NCBI RefSeq assembly: GCF_003254395.2
Contig: NC_037649.1
Span: 6,357,032 to 6,421,031, forward strand
Length of the DNA: 64,000 bases
DNA from: Apis mellifera
Lineage: Eukaryota > Arthropoda > Insecta > Hymenoptera > Apidae
Reading direction: 5' to 3'
Shown here: positions 21,946 through 36,115 of the stretch, in pieces
Numbering within the stretch: position 1 is the first letter of the stretch
Layout of the letters: the number at the start of each line of letters is the position of its first letter
Notes under the pieces: generated by a model
Seen by the model: the letters and a program-made list of their open reading frames with translations, nothing else
Told to the model about the DNA's origin: nothing
Databases searched by the model: none
Translations under genes and position numbers: made by a program

Positions 21946-24900
21946 ACCCGGCATTCGCAATTATTTAAATGTACCGGATAACGACGAGCCACGACGAGTC
22001 CTCCACGATGCTCGCGCTGCGAGCCACGACACGGTTCGATGGAGATGACGCTGGGTCGATCCTGATTATTTTAATGCTGGAAAGCAGAGGTGTGTGGGGT
22101 AAGCGTGAACCATCTCTATGTAGATTTTCGCCGTTTTGTTTTTTTATTAATTATTTGATGAGATACAGATTCCACGTTGCGTTTGATTCTAATAATTTCT
22201 GGATGTACAGTTGAATGAAATTCCTGATCGTGTACAAAATTTTAGATGATCTTCTATCTGTATTGTTAATTATCTGGTAAATTCGTGATCCTGTATATGT
22301 AGGATATTACTTGTCTCGGTAAATTTTTGTTTAATAAATAAAAACGTTGTATACAGGTTGATAACAGTTTCGAAAAGTTTGAGATATGAAATTGAAAAAA
22401 GATAGGATAAAGGAATAACTGGAAGGGAGCGAAACAGAGGACATCGCGATTGAACACGGGACTCGCATTGAACGAATTTGACAACTCAGATTTCGTTGGC
22501 CTTCCACTTTCGATTTACCGAATGGTACTTCCGGAATTGCTTCCCCGACAGAAATCTGGCATTTGCTTGATGGAGCAATTTATTGAAACGTTGTTCTTAG
22601 TTCGTCCCAAGGGGTGAGCGCTTCACTCTGCAGCAGCTTCCACGGGAAAGTTGAATGGCGCAGGGCAGACATAAAGGAGGTTTCTCGAGAAATATGCTGA
22701 GGTTGCTCCTAATGCCAGTATTTCCGAAATACACTGTACCCGTTTCTTCGCCCATTTTCGAGAAAGCCGGATGGAAATTGTTTTTGAAAAGTCTTCATTT
22801 AATATCGAATTTGTGACAAGTTTTAAAATATCGCCAGGTATTTTTCTTTTTTTTTTTTTTCCGTTCGTAAAATGCGATTCAATCGATATGAATTCCAGAC
22901 AGACAGTTGGAAGAACAATTCTTGTTGTTTTCAAGATACGAGAGATATTTTTCAAATCGAATAATTTTCGATAATAATGAATAATTTTCGATGAAAATTC
23001 AAAGGGATTTCTCACGATTTGAATGTTGAAAAACTTGGAGCGGAACCTCCAGACTTGAATACTGAACGTTATCTAATTGTAAGTTAACCTGGAAGTGGCT
23101 GTCCAAGTGACTTCAAGGTACTGATGATAGCGAATCGCGCGCAAAGAAGAAAGTTCACAGATAGGTCCAGAACTTTAAGATGGTATTAAAAGATTCCAAA
23201 GTTTGTCCGTCAAAGGATCGGAATGTCCTCGATATCGAGGAACTTTTTAGAAGAAGACGCTACTTGCCTTTTTTCCTCCATAAGCCACCATTATTCAAAC
23301 CTTCTAGTAAATAGGCTGGCCTCGATACACGTATCGATTCATTTCTTAATCTTTTTCTTCCAATTTATTATTACAACTTCGTAATTGTGTATTATTCTTG
23401 CAGAAAGATGAAAGGAAAATCGCAACGGCGAGGGATCGTAAACGATGAATTTGCAGGATTGCATCAGAGACAATTGTCATTGATCATCCCGAGGTTGCAA
23501 GATACAACGTGCTACACGTGTATCAAAAGACCCGATCTTCGACTTTGAATACACGGTATGCGCATTTCTGAGTCACGCTGGAGACCGTGATTGTTTGATA
23601 TTGGAGTTGTGGAATTCCTACCGGAGATTAAACTTGGGGCCCTCGGCTTGGGTCCAAAGCGAGTCTTATAACACCATACGTGGCACGTGTCGAATTCCTC
23701 AACTCTGTGGTCTCGAGTATCGTACACGACGGTGGTTCCAGGCTTTTATAACTTTGAACATCTCGAACAAAGATACAAAGATTTTTATTATTTCATCACC
23801 TTTATTATTTTCTTCTCCTTACTTTTGTTCTGCTTTATTACACTGTATTTGTCACAAGATGCATTCGTATCGTTTTGATAATGTGAAAAGGAGAAAAATT
23901 AATCTATCTATTCATTTTTGAATATAGATAATTGATTCGACGATATAATCTTGATGAAAAGAAGAATGAATGATGAGAGGATCTACAACAATTGATTAAT
24001 TTTAGATATATCATATCTGAATGAGATGATTTCTTTACCAATTACTTATACGAATGTTATACGTTATCTTGCTGGCGTAGGTATAATGCGCATAGTATAA
24101 ATCATATCTCTAACTACCCTATGGAAGAGTGACGCAGTGTTATCAGAATAGGGGATCTCGGTTGGTGAATAGATTCGCGTATATACATATCTATTTTGCG
24201 TTAACCCCCTCTGTTCGACTGATTCAATATCGAATCAGTTCCAAATCGGTTGGGATTTAACGAAAACGAATTACGAGCAACGAAACAGAATTATCGTAGC
24301 AAATAAAATGCATTTCAAACACTCGCAACCTATTCGTATAACTTGTTCGATTTCTTCCTCGAGAAAAGATCATTGTTAGTTGGAGCAAGAAAATAGGGAG
24401 GAAAATTTTTTAGCACAATTTTCAATAGCGGGATTTTTTTCCTTCAAAAGTTATTTTAAACGCAGCCGCCTTTTCCCCTTCTTTCTTCTTCAATCTTATT
24501 TCCACACGCTTTTTGTTTACGCGTATTTTTCGAAGCATGAAAAACAAGCGCGGGTACGAGAAAACACGAATCAGAGTTAACGCGCGAGTTCTTGTTTCTA
24601 ACAATTGTGCGTCGCGTGATACACACACAGTTCTTTTATTTCTCTTCTTTAAATATTACGTGCGTATTACGTATTTAACGTCGGCCATATACATTGCATA
24701 ATCACTTCGCTGGATCTCGAAGAATTAACATTTATTTTCCTTCCCACGAAACGAGTGGAAACACGTGGAAACAGGCACGACACGACACTGTCGGACAACA
24801 CGCGCCCTTTATTAAGTGAAATTTCGTTTAATCGGGCCTAAAAGAAGGAGATGAAGAGGAGGAAGGAAATAAAAGAAAGAAAATGTTGCGTTTCCTGGCT

Positions 24901-25128
24901 CAAATCACAATGGAGGTAAATTGAAAATAGACGCGTTTCCAGCTGGAAATCTTCTGGCCCAATTACCATCAAGATATATTCAATCGTGGGGACATCTAAT
25001 CAGACACCACAGGCGGGTGAATCTGCGGGCAGTTTATAAATTGGACCCTCCTTGTATATGCTGATAGAAGTCTGGGATAGAGAAGGGAAGCCGGAATCAA
25101 TGTGATGGAACTCGGAATTAGTGAGAAA
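21946..25128. other. Spacer, nothing recognised
   Basis: Mostly AT-rich. A mixed block lies at 22560-22760. A T run is at 22846-22860. Frames at 22623-23015 (-) and 23595-23921 (+) are 108-130 codons without recognisable features. No RNA gene or transposon was seen. Confidence 0.35.
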
Positions 25129-25170
25129 GAGAAGAGAGAGAGAGAGAGAGAGAAGAGAGAGAGGAGAGTT
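25129..25170 (+). repeat. GA microsatellite
   Basis: Near-perfect GA repeats interrupted by single extra bases. GA runs can bind GAGA-type factors in insects, but may simply be simple-sequence DNA. Confidence 0.85.
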
Positions 25171-25349
25171 ACGGGGTAGAAGTAGATTTCAACCCTCCCG
25201 AGGGGATTTTCAGGCTAGCGAGTTCCGTACCGGGGTACCTTTAGTCTCTCCATTCGTGTTCCGTGAGCCGACATCCCGCTGCACTGTATGGTGACATTCA
25301 TCTCGATTCAATTTTCCCGGATAAAAATTATAACTGTGTAGCTGGACTG

Positions 25350-25542
25350 TACAGGGTGTCCCTGCTACAACTGTGCAAAGTCGTACGGTTAAAGCGAACA
25401 AAAATTATTGTATCGTGATCAATCGTGAGAAATTGGCAATTGGCGATTGCTAATTGAATATTTTTCCGAACCTTCGCTTCCTCGAAAAGCCAAGGAATCG
25501 TTTTAAACGAATGGAATACGATTAACGAGGCCACCCTGTGTA
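25350..25542. mobile_element. Short MITE-like element with CAGGGTG ends
   Basis: The left end is TA then CAGGGTGTCC, and the right end is GGCCACCCTG, TG then TA. The ends are imperfect inverted repeats sharing CAGGGTG, and TA flanks both sides as expected for a Tc1/mariner-type target duplication. The interior is about 190 bp and non-coding. The same end word occurs on the larger element at 40172-40736, which supports a shared or related mobilising system. The element is short and diverged, so it is only probable. Confidence 0.4.
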
Positions 25543-27174
25543 ACTGCTTCTCATCGATCTTTCCATCGATATCATCGAGGCCAACATTACGGTACGAGAT
25601 TACGATCGGGGAATGAAAGATTCAATAATCCTCTTTCCCTTTCCTCGGGAAAGTTTCAATTCAAAAATTGAACCGTAAAATGATAATAAAAAGTTTCTTT
25701 ATCATCGACGCGAGAATAGAATTGGCGAAAGGGATCAGTGTTTACAAAGACAAAGAGACGTTAATAATTCCAACGCTGTTATTTCTATCGTCTAAAGGAA
25801 CAAGAAGTTTATCATAAGCAGCTTACGAAACAAGGAATCGCAAACGTATCGATCGAACGTACCCTCTTCCTTTCCACCGACTCGATCTTAATCTTTCTTT
25901 AAACTTTAAGGATCATCCTTTGATCGAAATTAAATCATCGTATCCTTCTCACTTGCAGAATCGTGCGACGATACAGCTACGACCAGACTCGATGTGGCGC
26001 CTAGATGCAGAGAATTTGCTCGAGCCAATATGGCGGAGGACGAGACACGAGACGAGGAATTTAAATCGAAGGAATTCGTGGCGATCTGTAACGGGCATCG
26101 CAGCATCGAATGAGTTACAGTACGCTGGATTTCCGGTTTCTTATCCCACGCGGCCACCATTGTGACCGCCGGGTGGTAAACGGAATCGTGTTTCGTACGA
26201 CCACGATATTTTACCTGCCAACGACACACGAGAGGCGTAGAGAAGAAGCGGTTTCTCGCCACCGTGGACGGAGAGATCGTGGACCCGTGTGGCGGGTGGA
26301 GAGGTTCGGGAATCAAGTCGTACAAATGGGTTGTCATTCATTTCCCCTGATTCTGATTCATGCCTCCCCGCGGTTTCGTATTACTCATATATATATATAT
26401 AAAAGGAGCGTGCCCGCGGTTTAAACAAAGCCTGATCTTCGCGTTCCAGGCATGCCAGTTGGCTGGCACAAAAAGGCAAAAATCCAAGAGTTCATCGTTT
26501 CTTTTTCGTCAAATTTGAACGAAGAGTAATTGAACTAGGTTTAAGGATTTTCGAGATTCCTTAATTCTTCCAAATTTTCACAAATTTCCTCAACATTTCT
26601 TATCATCTTTTACAGGTATATATCCTGATGTGTTGCGTGTGTTTAATCATAGTGGGAAACAGACGATCTATTTTTTTCACAAACAAGAATCGAGAAGGCA
26701 AATAGAATTGCGGATCGAATTGAAATTTGCGAGCATGGTTTCCTCGATGAAACGACGAGATACATCGAATACGGAATAATAATGGAAAAAAAAAGTAATA
26801 AGACAGAGGTAACGAGCTTAAACCGGTTATACGATATTTCTTTTTAAAAGTGTAAGCGTTGCCAGTCCTCCAGATAATGTGCGTTACCTCCTTCTGTTTA
26901 CTCCTTCCTATTTTCATTCCCCTCCTCCCCGCCAAGACGACTTCCTGCCTACTTTTCTCGTTATACGTGATGAGAGAAAAGGAAAGGGAAGGAGGCGAAA
27001 AGCGGGAGAGGTGGGAGGGAGAGAAAGTGAACGAGAAAGAGAGACAGGAATGCAAATTGAAGTTAGCTCGTTTGCATAATTCAATCCTTTATGCTATCCT
27101 TTCGATCGATAATGCGAGAAGTTGCATAATACATTTTTTATTAAGCGCCCAGGCTAACACGGACAAGAGGGTTG

Positions 27175-27177
<3 letters not shown>
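25543..27177. other. Spacer with mixed island at 25.96-26.36 kb
   Basis: The block 25960-26360 is GC-richer, with frames open on both strands (135 codons -, 104 codons +) and none recognisable. A TA run lies at 26387-26402. GCCAGTTGGCTGGC near 26454 is a small palindrome. At 26985-27050 the DNA is purine-rich. Confidence 0.35.

Positions 27178-27223
<46 letters not shown>
27178..27223 (+). repeat. Longest GA microsatellite of the window
   Basis: About 45 bases of uninterrupted GA. It is likely length-polymorphic. GAGA-factor binding is possible by analogy with insects but not shown. Confidence 0.95.
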
Positions 27224-27226
<3 letters not shown>

Positions 27227-27289
27227 TGGGAACGTTTCGCGCGGTCGCCATCAAATATGCAATAAATTTCCGCGAACGTAAATATTTCA

Positions 27290-27570
27290 ACGCGTTTAAC
27301 AAATCTCCAGTTGCTGAACTGTCCGTACTAAAACCGCAATTTCCTGTCGCTACATAAATGTCGAAAATCCTGTAAACGACGTTTTAATTAGAGACTTGCG
27401 CTTACCCGGCTAAACACGCGGCGGTGACCATCATTTGTGCCGGCGTCAATTATCATTTAAACAGTGCCGGTTAAATTGCACATGCGTTGCACACGCGCGT
27501 GCATACGTGTTGCCATTTCATAATTTACTTTGCGTCTTTAAACGAATGTTTACCCCATGATCGATGCAAG
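27290..27570. promoter_or_regulatory. Candidate regulatory island
   Basis: Repeat-free mixed sequence immediately after the GA run, without meaningful open frames. It contains GTTTTAATTAGAG and GTCAATTATCATTTAAAC homeodomain-like words and repeated GCCGG words (near 27410, 27442 and 27467). This texture fits a conserved non-coding element next to a GAGA tract. The assignment is inference. Confidence 0.25.
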
Positions 27571-28856
27571 ATAATGAGTTTACCTTCTCGCGTAGTGGTG
27601 GTAGTAGTGGAAGAAGTTTTTTTTTTTCTTCTTCTTTTTATTATTTTTCACGTTTTATGGAAGGATCAACCTGCCCTCGTTATCGAGAATTTTCTTCCTT
27701 TTTTTCCCCCCTCTCTCCTTCCTTCTCTACCCCTTTTCCATTCCCTTTTTAAAGTTACAGCTTCTCCGCTTACACATCGATCGGTTCCGTTTTAAATTTC
27801 GAACTTTTCCATAACTTGTTTTTTTTTCTTTCTTTTTTTTTTTTTTTTTTTATTAAGTAACAAGAGCGAGTTTGTTGGGGCGAAACCCACGACAAATTCG
27901 TCGCTCGTCACACGATGTTGGGTATGGAAAGTTTGTTACGTACTCGTTTGTAGACACACCCCTCCCGAGAAAACTTGCTTCAACTTTTGAAGACGGTCCG
28001 GGATGCGTCAGGAACATAATGCGTTACTTGTTTCTGCATTGTTTATAACGAATATTTGGGATACGGGCAACACTGGGTGAATATGATGTACGAAACTTTC
28101 TATTTTATATATAAAAGAATGGGATAGAATACAGAATAGATATTCGACGCAAATTTCGATAATTCTTTTCGATTTCATCCATTAAGATCATCCATAAACG
28201 ATCCAGAATCACGGTTAATACGTAAATAAAGCAAGATGTGCTTATTAAATTTCAAGATCGCAATGAAAGATATTTTGAGAGACTGGATATTTTTCTTCAA
28301 TGATTTTATCGTTGTATCATTGTAGATCAGAGATATCCATTCGCTCGAATAAATTGTTATTTTTTTTTTTTTGGTGACGGAATAATTTTTAATTTCTCCA
28401 GACAAAATTGGTGGCATTCAGATAGGATATCCGACTCGGGATATCGATGGCCTGTAACAAATTGCGTTCATAAAATTTCGGGATCACGTACACACGGCAC
28501 GTCCCTCGCATTAATCCCAAGGATAATTCGATTCACCGAGATCGAAACCGGAGTCGTAGACCTAATCCATCTTTATAACGAAGATTGTGCCTACCAATGG
28601 CAAATCGTTAAGAAATCCTTACCCCCCTGAAAGCTGAAAGGATTTCGAAGTTCGTCACGCAGTGGTTGTATTTTGGATGCTGGAAATAATTCATTGCATT
28701 TGGGGATGATCGAAGGAAGGGTCGAGGAAAAAGACCTTTTCCACCTTAATATCCTTTGGTAAAAGTTCCACAGGATGAACCCATTTATAATATCCTTGCT
28801 TTTACCAGTGAAAATTCTCATTTTCTCTTTTTTTACTATCTCGATTATTATTAAAA
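27571..28856. other. Spacer with long T tracts
   Basis: T-rich runs occur at 27617-27650, at 27695-27750 (with C) and at 27819-27852, the last being among the longest homopolymer regions here. A T run at 28360-28372 also occurs. No gene is recognised. Minus frames of 80-90 codons at 28175-28863 have no features. Confidence 0.4.
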
Positions 28857-29120
28857 TATCCATTTAACGATTAATTAAAAGAACTGTATAGATAATGAAC
28901 AATGTCAGTGAGTTGTTCTCTTGAATTTTTTTAAAAAGGCTTTTTTTAAAAATGTACAAAATTTAAAGAGGCGGTAGTAGTGAGAAAATAGGTCAGTATC
29001 CATTTAACCATCAATTTAAAAAATTTATCGAATAATGAAGTAAAAATGTTAACGAATTTTCTTGAATCTTTTTTCTTTTTTTTTTTTAGAACTTTTGAAA
29101 GCTTGAAAAAATTTAAAAAA
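28857..29120 (+). repeat. Weak diverged direct duplication
   Basis: TATCCATTTAAC, then AATTAAAAGA, AATAATGA-like and TCTTGAATTTTTTT words at 28857-28960 recur in the same order from about 28997 (TATCCATTTAACC, AATTTAAAAAA, AATAATGAAG, TCTTGAATCTTTTT). The copies are strongly diverged and AT-rich, so chance resemblance contributes. Confidence 0.4.
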
Positions 29121-31445
29121 ACGTACGAAAGAGAGAAAAATGACGGAAAGGACGTTCAGCATGAGAGAAAGCAAGTTGTAGAATCCCTCAAAATATTTCC
29201 TTAATTAATCATCAGAACAGGAACACGATTTCGTTCCATTCTAATATTAACTCGCATCCATAAGGAGAACTTTTTTCTTTTCTCTTTTTCGAAACAGTGC
29301 ACGTTCAAGACCTAAGCTGTTTCGAGCTGTTCCATGCCCGGTAACGACCATACATTCCCTCCCCCCCTCCTCCTCCCACGTAGCTCCTCGTGGATCCTCG
29401 TACATTCCTGCAAGTAGACAGATATTTCACTTCGACTAACGTGGCAAGTGTCGCCGCTTGTTCTCCACGGTATGCTGGAGTGTTTGCAGAATTCGTACAC
29501 GCACGAATATCCCCTACGAAACCGATGTAACATTGAAAAGTTTCGAATGCTCGGTCGAATCAAGTGCGGCCAAGTATTTGACTTACTCTCAACCGAATTC
29601 GTTCCGCCAAGAAGCACGCGATTGATGCTTCCTTTTTTCCTCTTTTTCTTTCATTTTATATATATATATATTTTTTCTCCCTTTAATTGTTTCACCTCGA
29701 ACGTTGAAGGAGCGAATTTCAGAGGGAAAAATCGAGTTGTTGATCGCCGACTAGCAGCCTGTTTTCGATCGTTTCGAATCGTATCGGCGTCGAAGGTAGC
29801 GCGAAACTATTTTTACTCGACTACTATCGCGCGACGTTTAATTAACGGATTAAATGGCGAACGACGGCGATGAATTAAACACCGTGACCGGTATCGCTTT
29901 GCGCGTTCGCTTTCGAGCAGGTTTTCGAGCAGGGGAGATTAATTTTTCTAAAATGAACTGTAGGGATTGCTCGAAACGGCCGATAACAAAAGACAATGAC
30001 CGATGGCGCGCTGTCAACGTTGAACGGATAAGGAGAAAAGGGAGGAACAATGGAATCCCGATTTTAATTCAATTCAATCATCGATACAGGTGTGCGTGTT
30101 TATCCACGGATCCGTGAGAGATTTCCGTACAGGGGAGGACGGAAAGCTCGAATAACGAACCGATACTTTGGTTATGAAAATATTGTACGATCAGTCGCCA
30201 AAAATTGGTTTGTATTATAAAGATTATTATTTGTATTATTTTAATGAAAATTCAGTGCACGATATAATGGATTGTTCAAATTTTCGTGAATATATAAATT
30301 CTTTTACAGTAGGACAATGAAAATCTGAATATTCATTTTATTTTATCCCGTCTTATTGCAAAATTATATTTTGTAAAAAAAAGGGGGATGAAGCATTGGA
30401 AGCATTTAAATTTCATTTTTATTTGCAACAATCTATTGATCATCGTGTATTCAAATGTAAAAATAAATTTATCGTCGCTTTTTAACTTAACTTTTATAAC
30501 TCGATGTATCATTGATGATAAAATTAATTCGATTTATTTAATCCAACCATTCCTTGAGAGAAACATGAAACGACGATGTTATCTTTTTCCATGTTTTAAA
30601 AAAAACGCCGGGATTAAACTCGCCGGATAAAAGGAACGAGATTGGGGCCGAGGGAGGCGTGGTAATTTTTTCGAAAATATTCCGCGGCCAATCGGGCGGA
30701 AAGAAATTTGGGCGTTAAAACCGCGCGTCCCCTGTTCTCATTCGCGATTCAATAACAGAAAAGATTGAACGGAAGGTACACACGCGGTATCGGCGTGTAC
30801 ACATCGAATCCAATAAAAACCGATTTGGCCAATTTTTCACCGCGCATAAATGGAATTCCGCCGGCGTTGGACGAAGAGGAACGGTGGCCACGGCGGTACG
30901 CGCCACGCCGATATTCCGTCCATTTGTTCGCCGGCCAGGCTGACTAATTAATTGAACGATAAAATTCAATTTCGCCGATACTCGGGATTTCGTAATCGGG
31001 ATGTAATTATATTACACGAAAGAAACAGGAATAACGATGAGTAGGACAAATGTTGAATGTAAACAGGGAAAGAGGTGTAAAGACTCGTAACAGAGGAAAG
31101 ACTTTTCGTACAATTGATGGATAATTGAAAAAGTTCTCTTATTAATCGTATTAATAGAAAAAAAGTACTTTTAAACTAGTTTCCAGATTCCAAGGAAGAA
31201 TGTTACATTCGAATCGTTGAAACCACGATTGTAAATAATTTTTTTAAACGAAATATACTTTTTTTATTCTATTATTAAGCAAATGAAAACGTACATAATA
31301 AGAATTTTTCGTACAAAATTTTATTTTATTAACATTTGAGATCAATCGATTTCAAACTAAAACAGGAAATTAATAAAAAATAATTATACTTCTTTCGGGA
31401 TATAAAAGAAGCGATGTCACATTTCTTCTCTCAAGTTGAAGTTGA
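29121..31445. other. Spacer, nothing recognised
   Basis: Mixed DNA at 29300-30120 carries a + frame of 141 codons (29448-29873). That frame spans a TA microsatellite read as Tyr/Ile, so I discount it. The stretch 30160-30600 is AT-rich, 30620-30960 is mixed, and 30980-31430 is very AT-rich with a rough inverted AT repeat near 31150 and 31260. Confidence 0.35.
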
Positions 31446-32310
31446 ATGATCTTTGAGCGGATATGGGCAGGGAAAGGGAAGCGGCGTCGATGTAAGGAGA
31501 CGGCGTCGATCGAAGGGGGTCAGTTTTTCGACAACTGTAGCGTGAAAACGGGCGAAGCCGCGGCGAATCGTCGCCAGTCACGCCCAGATACTATATTCGC
31601 TTTTGTATTCAATCCCTGCATTGCCCCTCGGCAATTTCGTTTACGTGGACCAATGGGTCACAATGGGGGTCTCACAAAGGGATGATCGGGTCCCCCACTA
31701 ATAAACCGGGGGCTACAGGGGAAATCGGACTCGTGTGCCGGATTCTATCGCGAGGATGAGTGGGTCAACCGAGAAATGGCATACGAGAGCGGAGTCGCTG
31801 GCGACGCGACAAGAAACAAATCGCGTTTCTTCCCGATCCAACAGGAAGGGAAAAATAAAAATAATGGAATCGAGGATACTTTCCCGTGCTTGCTTGGGAT
31901 TCCGCGCGAATTCTCCCGTTACGAGAAGTATCCACGCGCCGTTTTTGTCCATTACGAAATAGTAGAATATTTCTGAATTCTATCGGATGAATCGAATCTG
32001 AGCACGAGAGAGATTGTTTAAAAAAAATTTATCGCAACTGTGCTAACATTTATGCAAATGTTATTGCAAGGAAATTGGCGTAGTCCGTCTTTTCTTTGCG
32101 CGGATTTACATGGAAAGTGAAGTCAGAGCCCGGTATCCCTGTTGGCAACGGTTTGAATACCAAGACTTATGTAATGGAGAGGTGGTTGGAGGGTGGATTA
32201 GGGTCTCTAGGGCGGATCTCTTACATAGTCACCTCCTCCGTACCGGGGAGACCTAGTAGTAATTGGCATCGTTTCCCGAAGAGTATTCTTTGTAATGGAA
32301 ACTAGGTTTA
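31446..32310. other. Mixed-composition block with short open frames
   Basis: The block is CpG-rich with frames of 66-79 codons on both strands. GGGGTC/GGGTCC words cluster at 31520-31700. No recognised protein, RNA or repeat. It may be regulatory. Confidence 0.3.
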
Positions 32311-35300
32311 ATACTCGCATACTTTCGAAGAGCGTTGAACTTCTTGCTTAATTTTCGAAATTTTAAATTTGCCCGGCGCATTTTTTAAGATTGCGTTGCG
32401 ACGCAAATGGAAACGAATGAAGCTCATTTCGCGCGTAAGCGTTACTTTTTTTTACACCGCGGAAAAATGTATAATGTGCAAACAAATGTTCGGGCGATTT
32501 TAAGCGTGAGTTCCAAGATGAAAGCGTTGGATCCATAAATTGTAATATAAGGAAAGGAAAATAATAACAGGTTGCAATTTTTGGTATTTAATTTTCTTAA
32601 CATTTCTCAACTCCGTTTGCACGAATAATATTTCCACCGATAATATTTTCCTTCCAACTTACACGCAAATATCGTAGGAGCTATCGCATCAAATTAAGTG
32701 TTAAGTCAAATTAATTCCAGAATTTCTGTCTTTGCGTTCAGCTTCCTTTCGCAATTTTTCCTCTCGGCAAAATTAAATTACGTATACGTAATTATTTTCG
32801 TAATGTGTTAATTTTAACCCTTTTCAGTTAGCCCAATATTATTTCAACGAATCTTACAAAATATCGATGATGATGATGATAAAGTAATCTCACAGTATAA
32901 AATACTTTAGTTTCATCGTATTGAAGAATTATTTATCGATTCAAAAAACAGCGTACGTCTTTAAGTGAACGTTCGTTGTGCAACGCGTTTATTCGTGGGT
33001 AAAGGCAATATGGTTCCTGGCGGGGCAATACAAGGGGCAAGTAGCAAGGGTAAGTAGTATAACGTGTTCGTGTAACACTTGAATAACGACGGTTCACCGG
33101 TGAAGTTCGCGTGGTGCTCACCCTATATATATATATATAGTTTTGCCCTCTGCGATTCGTAGCACCGTTTAAGCCATTCCAGTAGTTTTAACACGATGGA
33201 AAGACCGAGCTGATTGGTCCTAGGCGGTTCCCCAAGAACCGTCCCGCATTTCTCATTCGAGCCACCCTTGAAACACTTTCGGGGTTCCTCGCCTACTATG
33301 AATTTACAATGAGAACACTCCTCTTTGTCGTTAGAAAACTTCGTTTTTAACAGTGGCTCCCGGGGAAAGTTTCGCCATTACAGCCAAGACGTTTTTCATA
33401 ATGTGGAACAAACAGTTGCGTTACCCGAGCTTTAAAGCTCGGTACAGAACTTTAACACTGCTTTCTTCTCAAGTGCACTGTTATTTAGTCCATTGCCGCC
33501 CCCATTGAAATGTACCTCACTTGTGTTTTAATATATATTTATAACTTTGGGGGATTTATCGTTAAACGAATTTTAATTTAGAGATTTTTTCTTTCTTCGA
33601 ATAAGATCGGTGGCAAAACTTGGATCTTGAATATATAATTTTGAAAATTTATGGCAATATTATAAATCGTGATCTATGAAATGTGAGCTTGATTTTTCTT
33701 TTTCTTTTTTTCTTTTTTTTTTTAGAGAGAAAGAAGAATGCGAAGATATTGTAATTTTAACCTACTTCGTATTTTCGATCTACTCCATGACCTGGATCAT
33801 AGTCAAGTACCATTCGCATAAGTACATCCACATAAAATTCCCTAGCTAAAATTTTCTATCTTTTTTTCTTTCATTTCCTTTTTTTCGAAAAAGCTTTCTT
33901 TCATCCATTGTTTCTTTTTTTAACCTTCCATTTTAAAATATATCCGAAGCATTCTTTTATCTTTTCGTTTCAAAAGTTAAATACATTTCAAAGACATGTA
34001 TCTTCGAATACATTAAGCAGGGAAATTTCAACTCAAGAGAAGAGTGGATATGGTCAAGTATAATTTCATCATATCACGCGTATCACAATCGCGTATGATC
34101 CGAAACGAGGCCATTGCGAACGAAGAGAGAAAAAATTATTCCCCTGCATCTGTGAATATATTAAATCGTTCCTACGTTTTTTACCACGCGCTAAAATTCG
34201 TTCTATTACTTTTCCTTTCTTTTTTCCTTTCCACCGCCTTTCCCTCCCCACGATGCGCCCAGCCAGGCACCCGGCCAGGGGTTCTATTTGGGGTTACTTT
34301 TCAACCTTCCATAGAGCAAGCAGCACCCCGTGGCAGGCACCCCTCTCTTCGCCCATTAGATGTTTTTACAATGAATCCCTATTTACCGGGCTGTCAATGC
34401 GATATTTATGTTACCCGATATTGCGTCTCCGAGCGAGTAATTGAAATTTTCCTAGCTTTCGATTCCTCTCGCTGAGTCAGCCTCGATCGCAACGATCTGG
34501 CCCTTTCCACGCACACGTGGAATCGTTTCTCGACAAGTGTATCGGCGACACGGAACGATCCATGCACGATCCCGATCGTGCAGCCCCGATTTTCAACCGA
34601 TAAGATTTCTCCTCTGGCGAAATTCATCCGTGCACGATAACCATTCTCCCCGGGGAGTAAGCAGAGATTCAGAGATTCTTTTTATCCGGAATATCGATAC
34701 GGAAAGCTCCGTTATTTCTTGGATTGTTTATCCGCTTTCCTTCCTTCATTTAATTAATAGGAATTAATTTTATGATTCCTTTTTAAATTTCTTCCTGTAG
34801 GTAGATACAAAATATTCCCAGGTGGGGATGATCTTATAAATTTATGAAAATATTAGGAAGAATTAGAAGGGAATAAGAAAGAGTTCATTCAAATGATTAA
34901 TATCGGTGTTGCTATTAATTTAACCGGTTAAGGAGTCGATAAGCATTATAATTTAAAATTAGCGAATACACGTAAATTATTACGCGATATCATAAAATAC
35001 TCGGCTACTTGTTTGCGGTTTTTCCCGCAAGCGAAAATGCGCGCACGGCTCATTTGCAATTGCAATATTTATGAATTTTCGCGTGGAAAAATTTTAAACG
35101 ATTATATTACACGCAAGTCTTTCGTTAATTAACACGGTGAATCGCTTCGTTTTGTCCCCTCCTTCCTTTTTCCCCCGTTCCCTTTTTTTCATTTCGCTGA
35201 CGCAAGGATGCATTGTTTCATCGTAAACGGCGCTATTAATTAAGAGTGGAAACGATTCTTCTTTTTTTTATTCTTTCTTTTTTTTTCTTCCTTTCTTTCA

Positions 35301-36115
35301 TTTCTTTTCTTTCTTGTTTTTTTTTTTCGACCGAGCTTTTTCCACCATGTGCAAGAGTTTTACGTCAGCGAATTACAGCACGAACCATGTCGTTTATGCA
35401 GCGAGCATGACCGAGTTCACAGTCCATCCCGAGGAGAACTTTAAAACTTGCAATAAGTCGTATTATTATGAATCGCGCGTTATCGATACGTATATCGAAT
35501 GGAGAAATGGTGGGACGATCGTTTATTACTTGCAAATATTTTTTTCATATCGCACTCCTCGTATATCACAGATTTGACAGAATGACAAGTTGGCAACGCG
35601 CGTCAATTTTTCCACGATTTATTATTATTCAGAGATTCAGGTCGAGATGAATATTTAGGTGGATCCTGCATGTTGGAAATTATTTTTTACATTATCGAAT
35701 CGAATATTTTAGATCTAGACTCTAGAAATTGTTTGAAAGCATTATATCGATATTTGAAATGTATACAAAGGGCTTCAGAAATAGACGGTCAAACTTTATT
35801 TCGTTTCGTCTCTCGAGGATGAACGATAGATTCGTAGAAACACCTTTTCAAAATTTAATATTTTTCTGTCTCGAAATTATCGTTATATGTGAACAATTCT
35901 TCGTAAACGAGTATTGTAATAAATTCTAAAATTGAACACAATTTACTTTGGGTAATAAATTAATTGACTATGAAAGCAAAGAGCGTACAACTATCGAAAT
36001 TTGACCATTTCTAAAGCAGCCTGTATTACACTCCATACCATCATCATCCAACATGTAGTTCATATTCAAACGAAAATTAAACTGCACGAAGATACACTAT
36101 CGACATTTTATAGGT
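32311..36115. other. Spacer with one donor-like site and long T tracts
   Basis: AT-rich to 32930. A strong donor-like CAAGG followed by GTAAGTAG lies at 33046-33056, but no acceptor or open frame partners it. A TA run is at 33123-33140. T-rich tracts occur at 33697-33722 and 35260-35330. Mixed blocks at 34230-34660 carry a 143-codon frame that starts in AT-rich DNA and is not recognised. Confidence 0.35.

Noticed and set aside
12952..32059. Several ATGCAAAT/ATTTGCAT octamers across the window.
   Set aside because: Their number is close to chance for an AT-rich 64-kb sequence; only their local contexts were kept.
33046..33056. Strong donor-like CAAGG-GTAAGTAG.
   Set aside because: There is no acceptor or open frame upstream in a suitable position.
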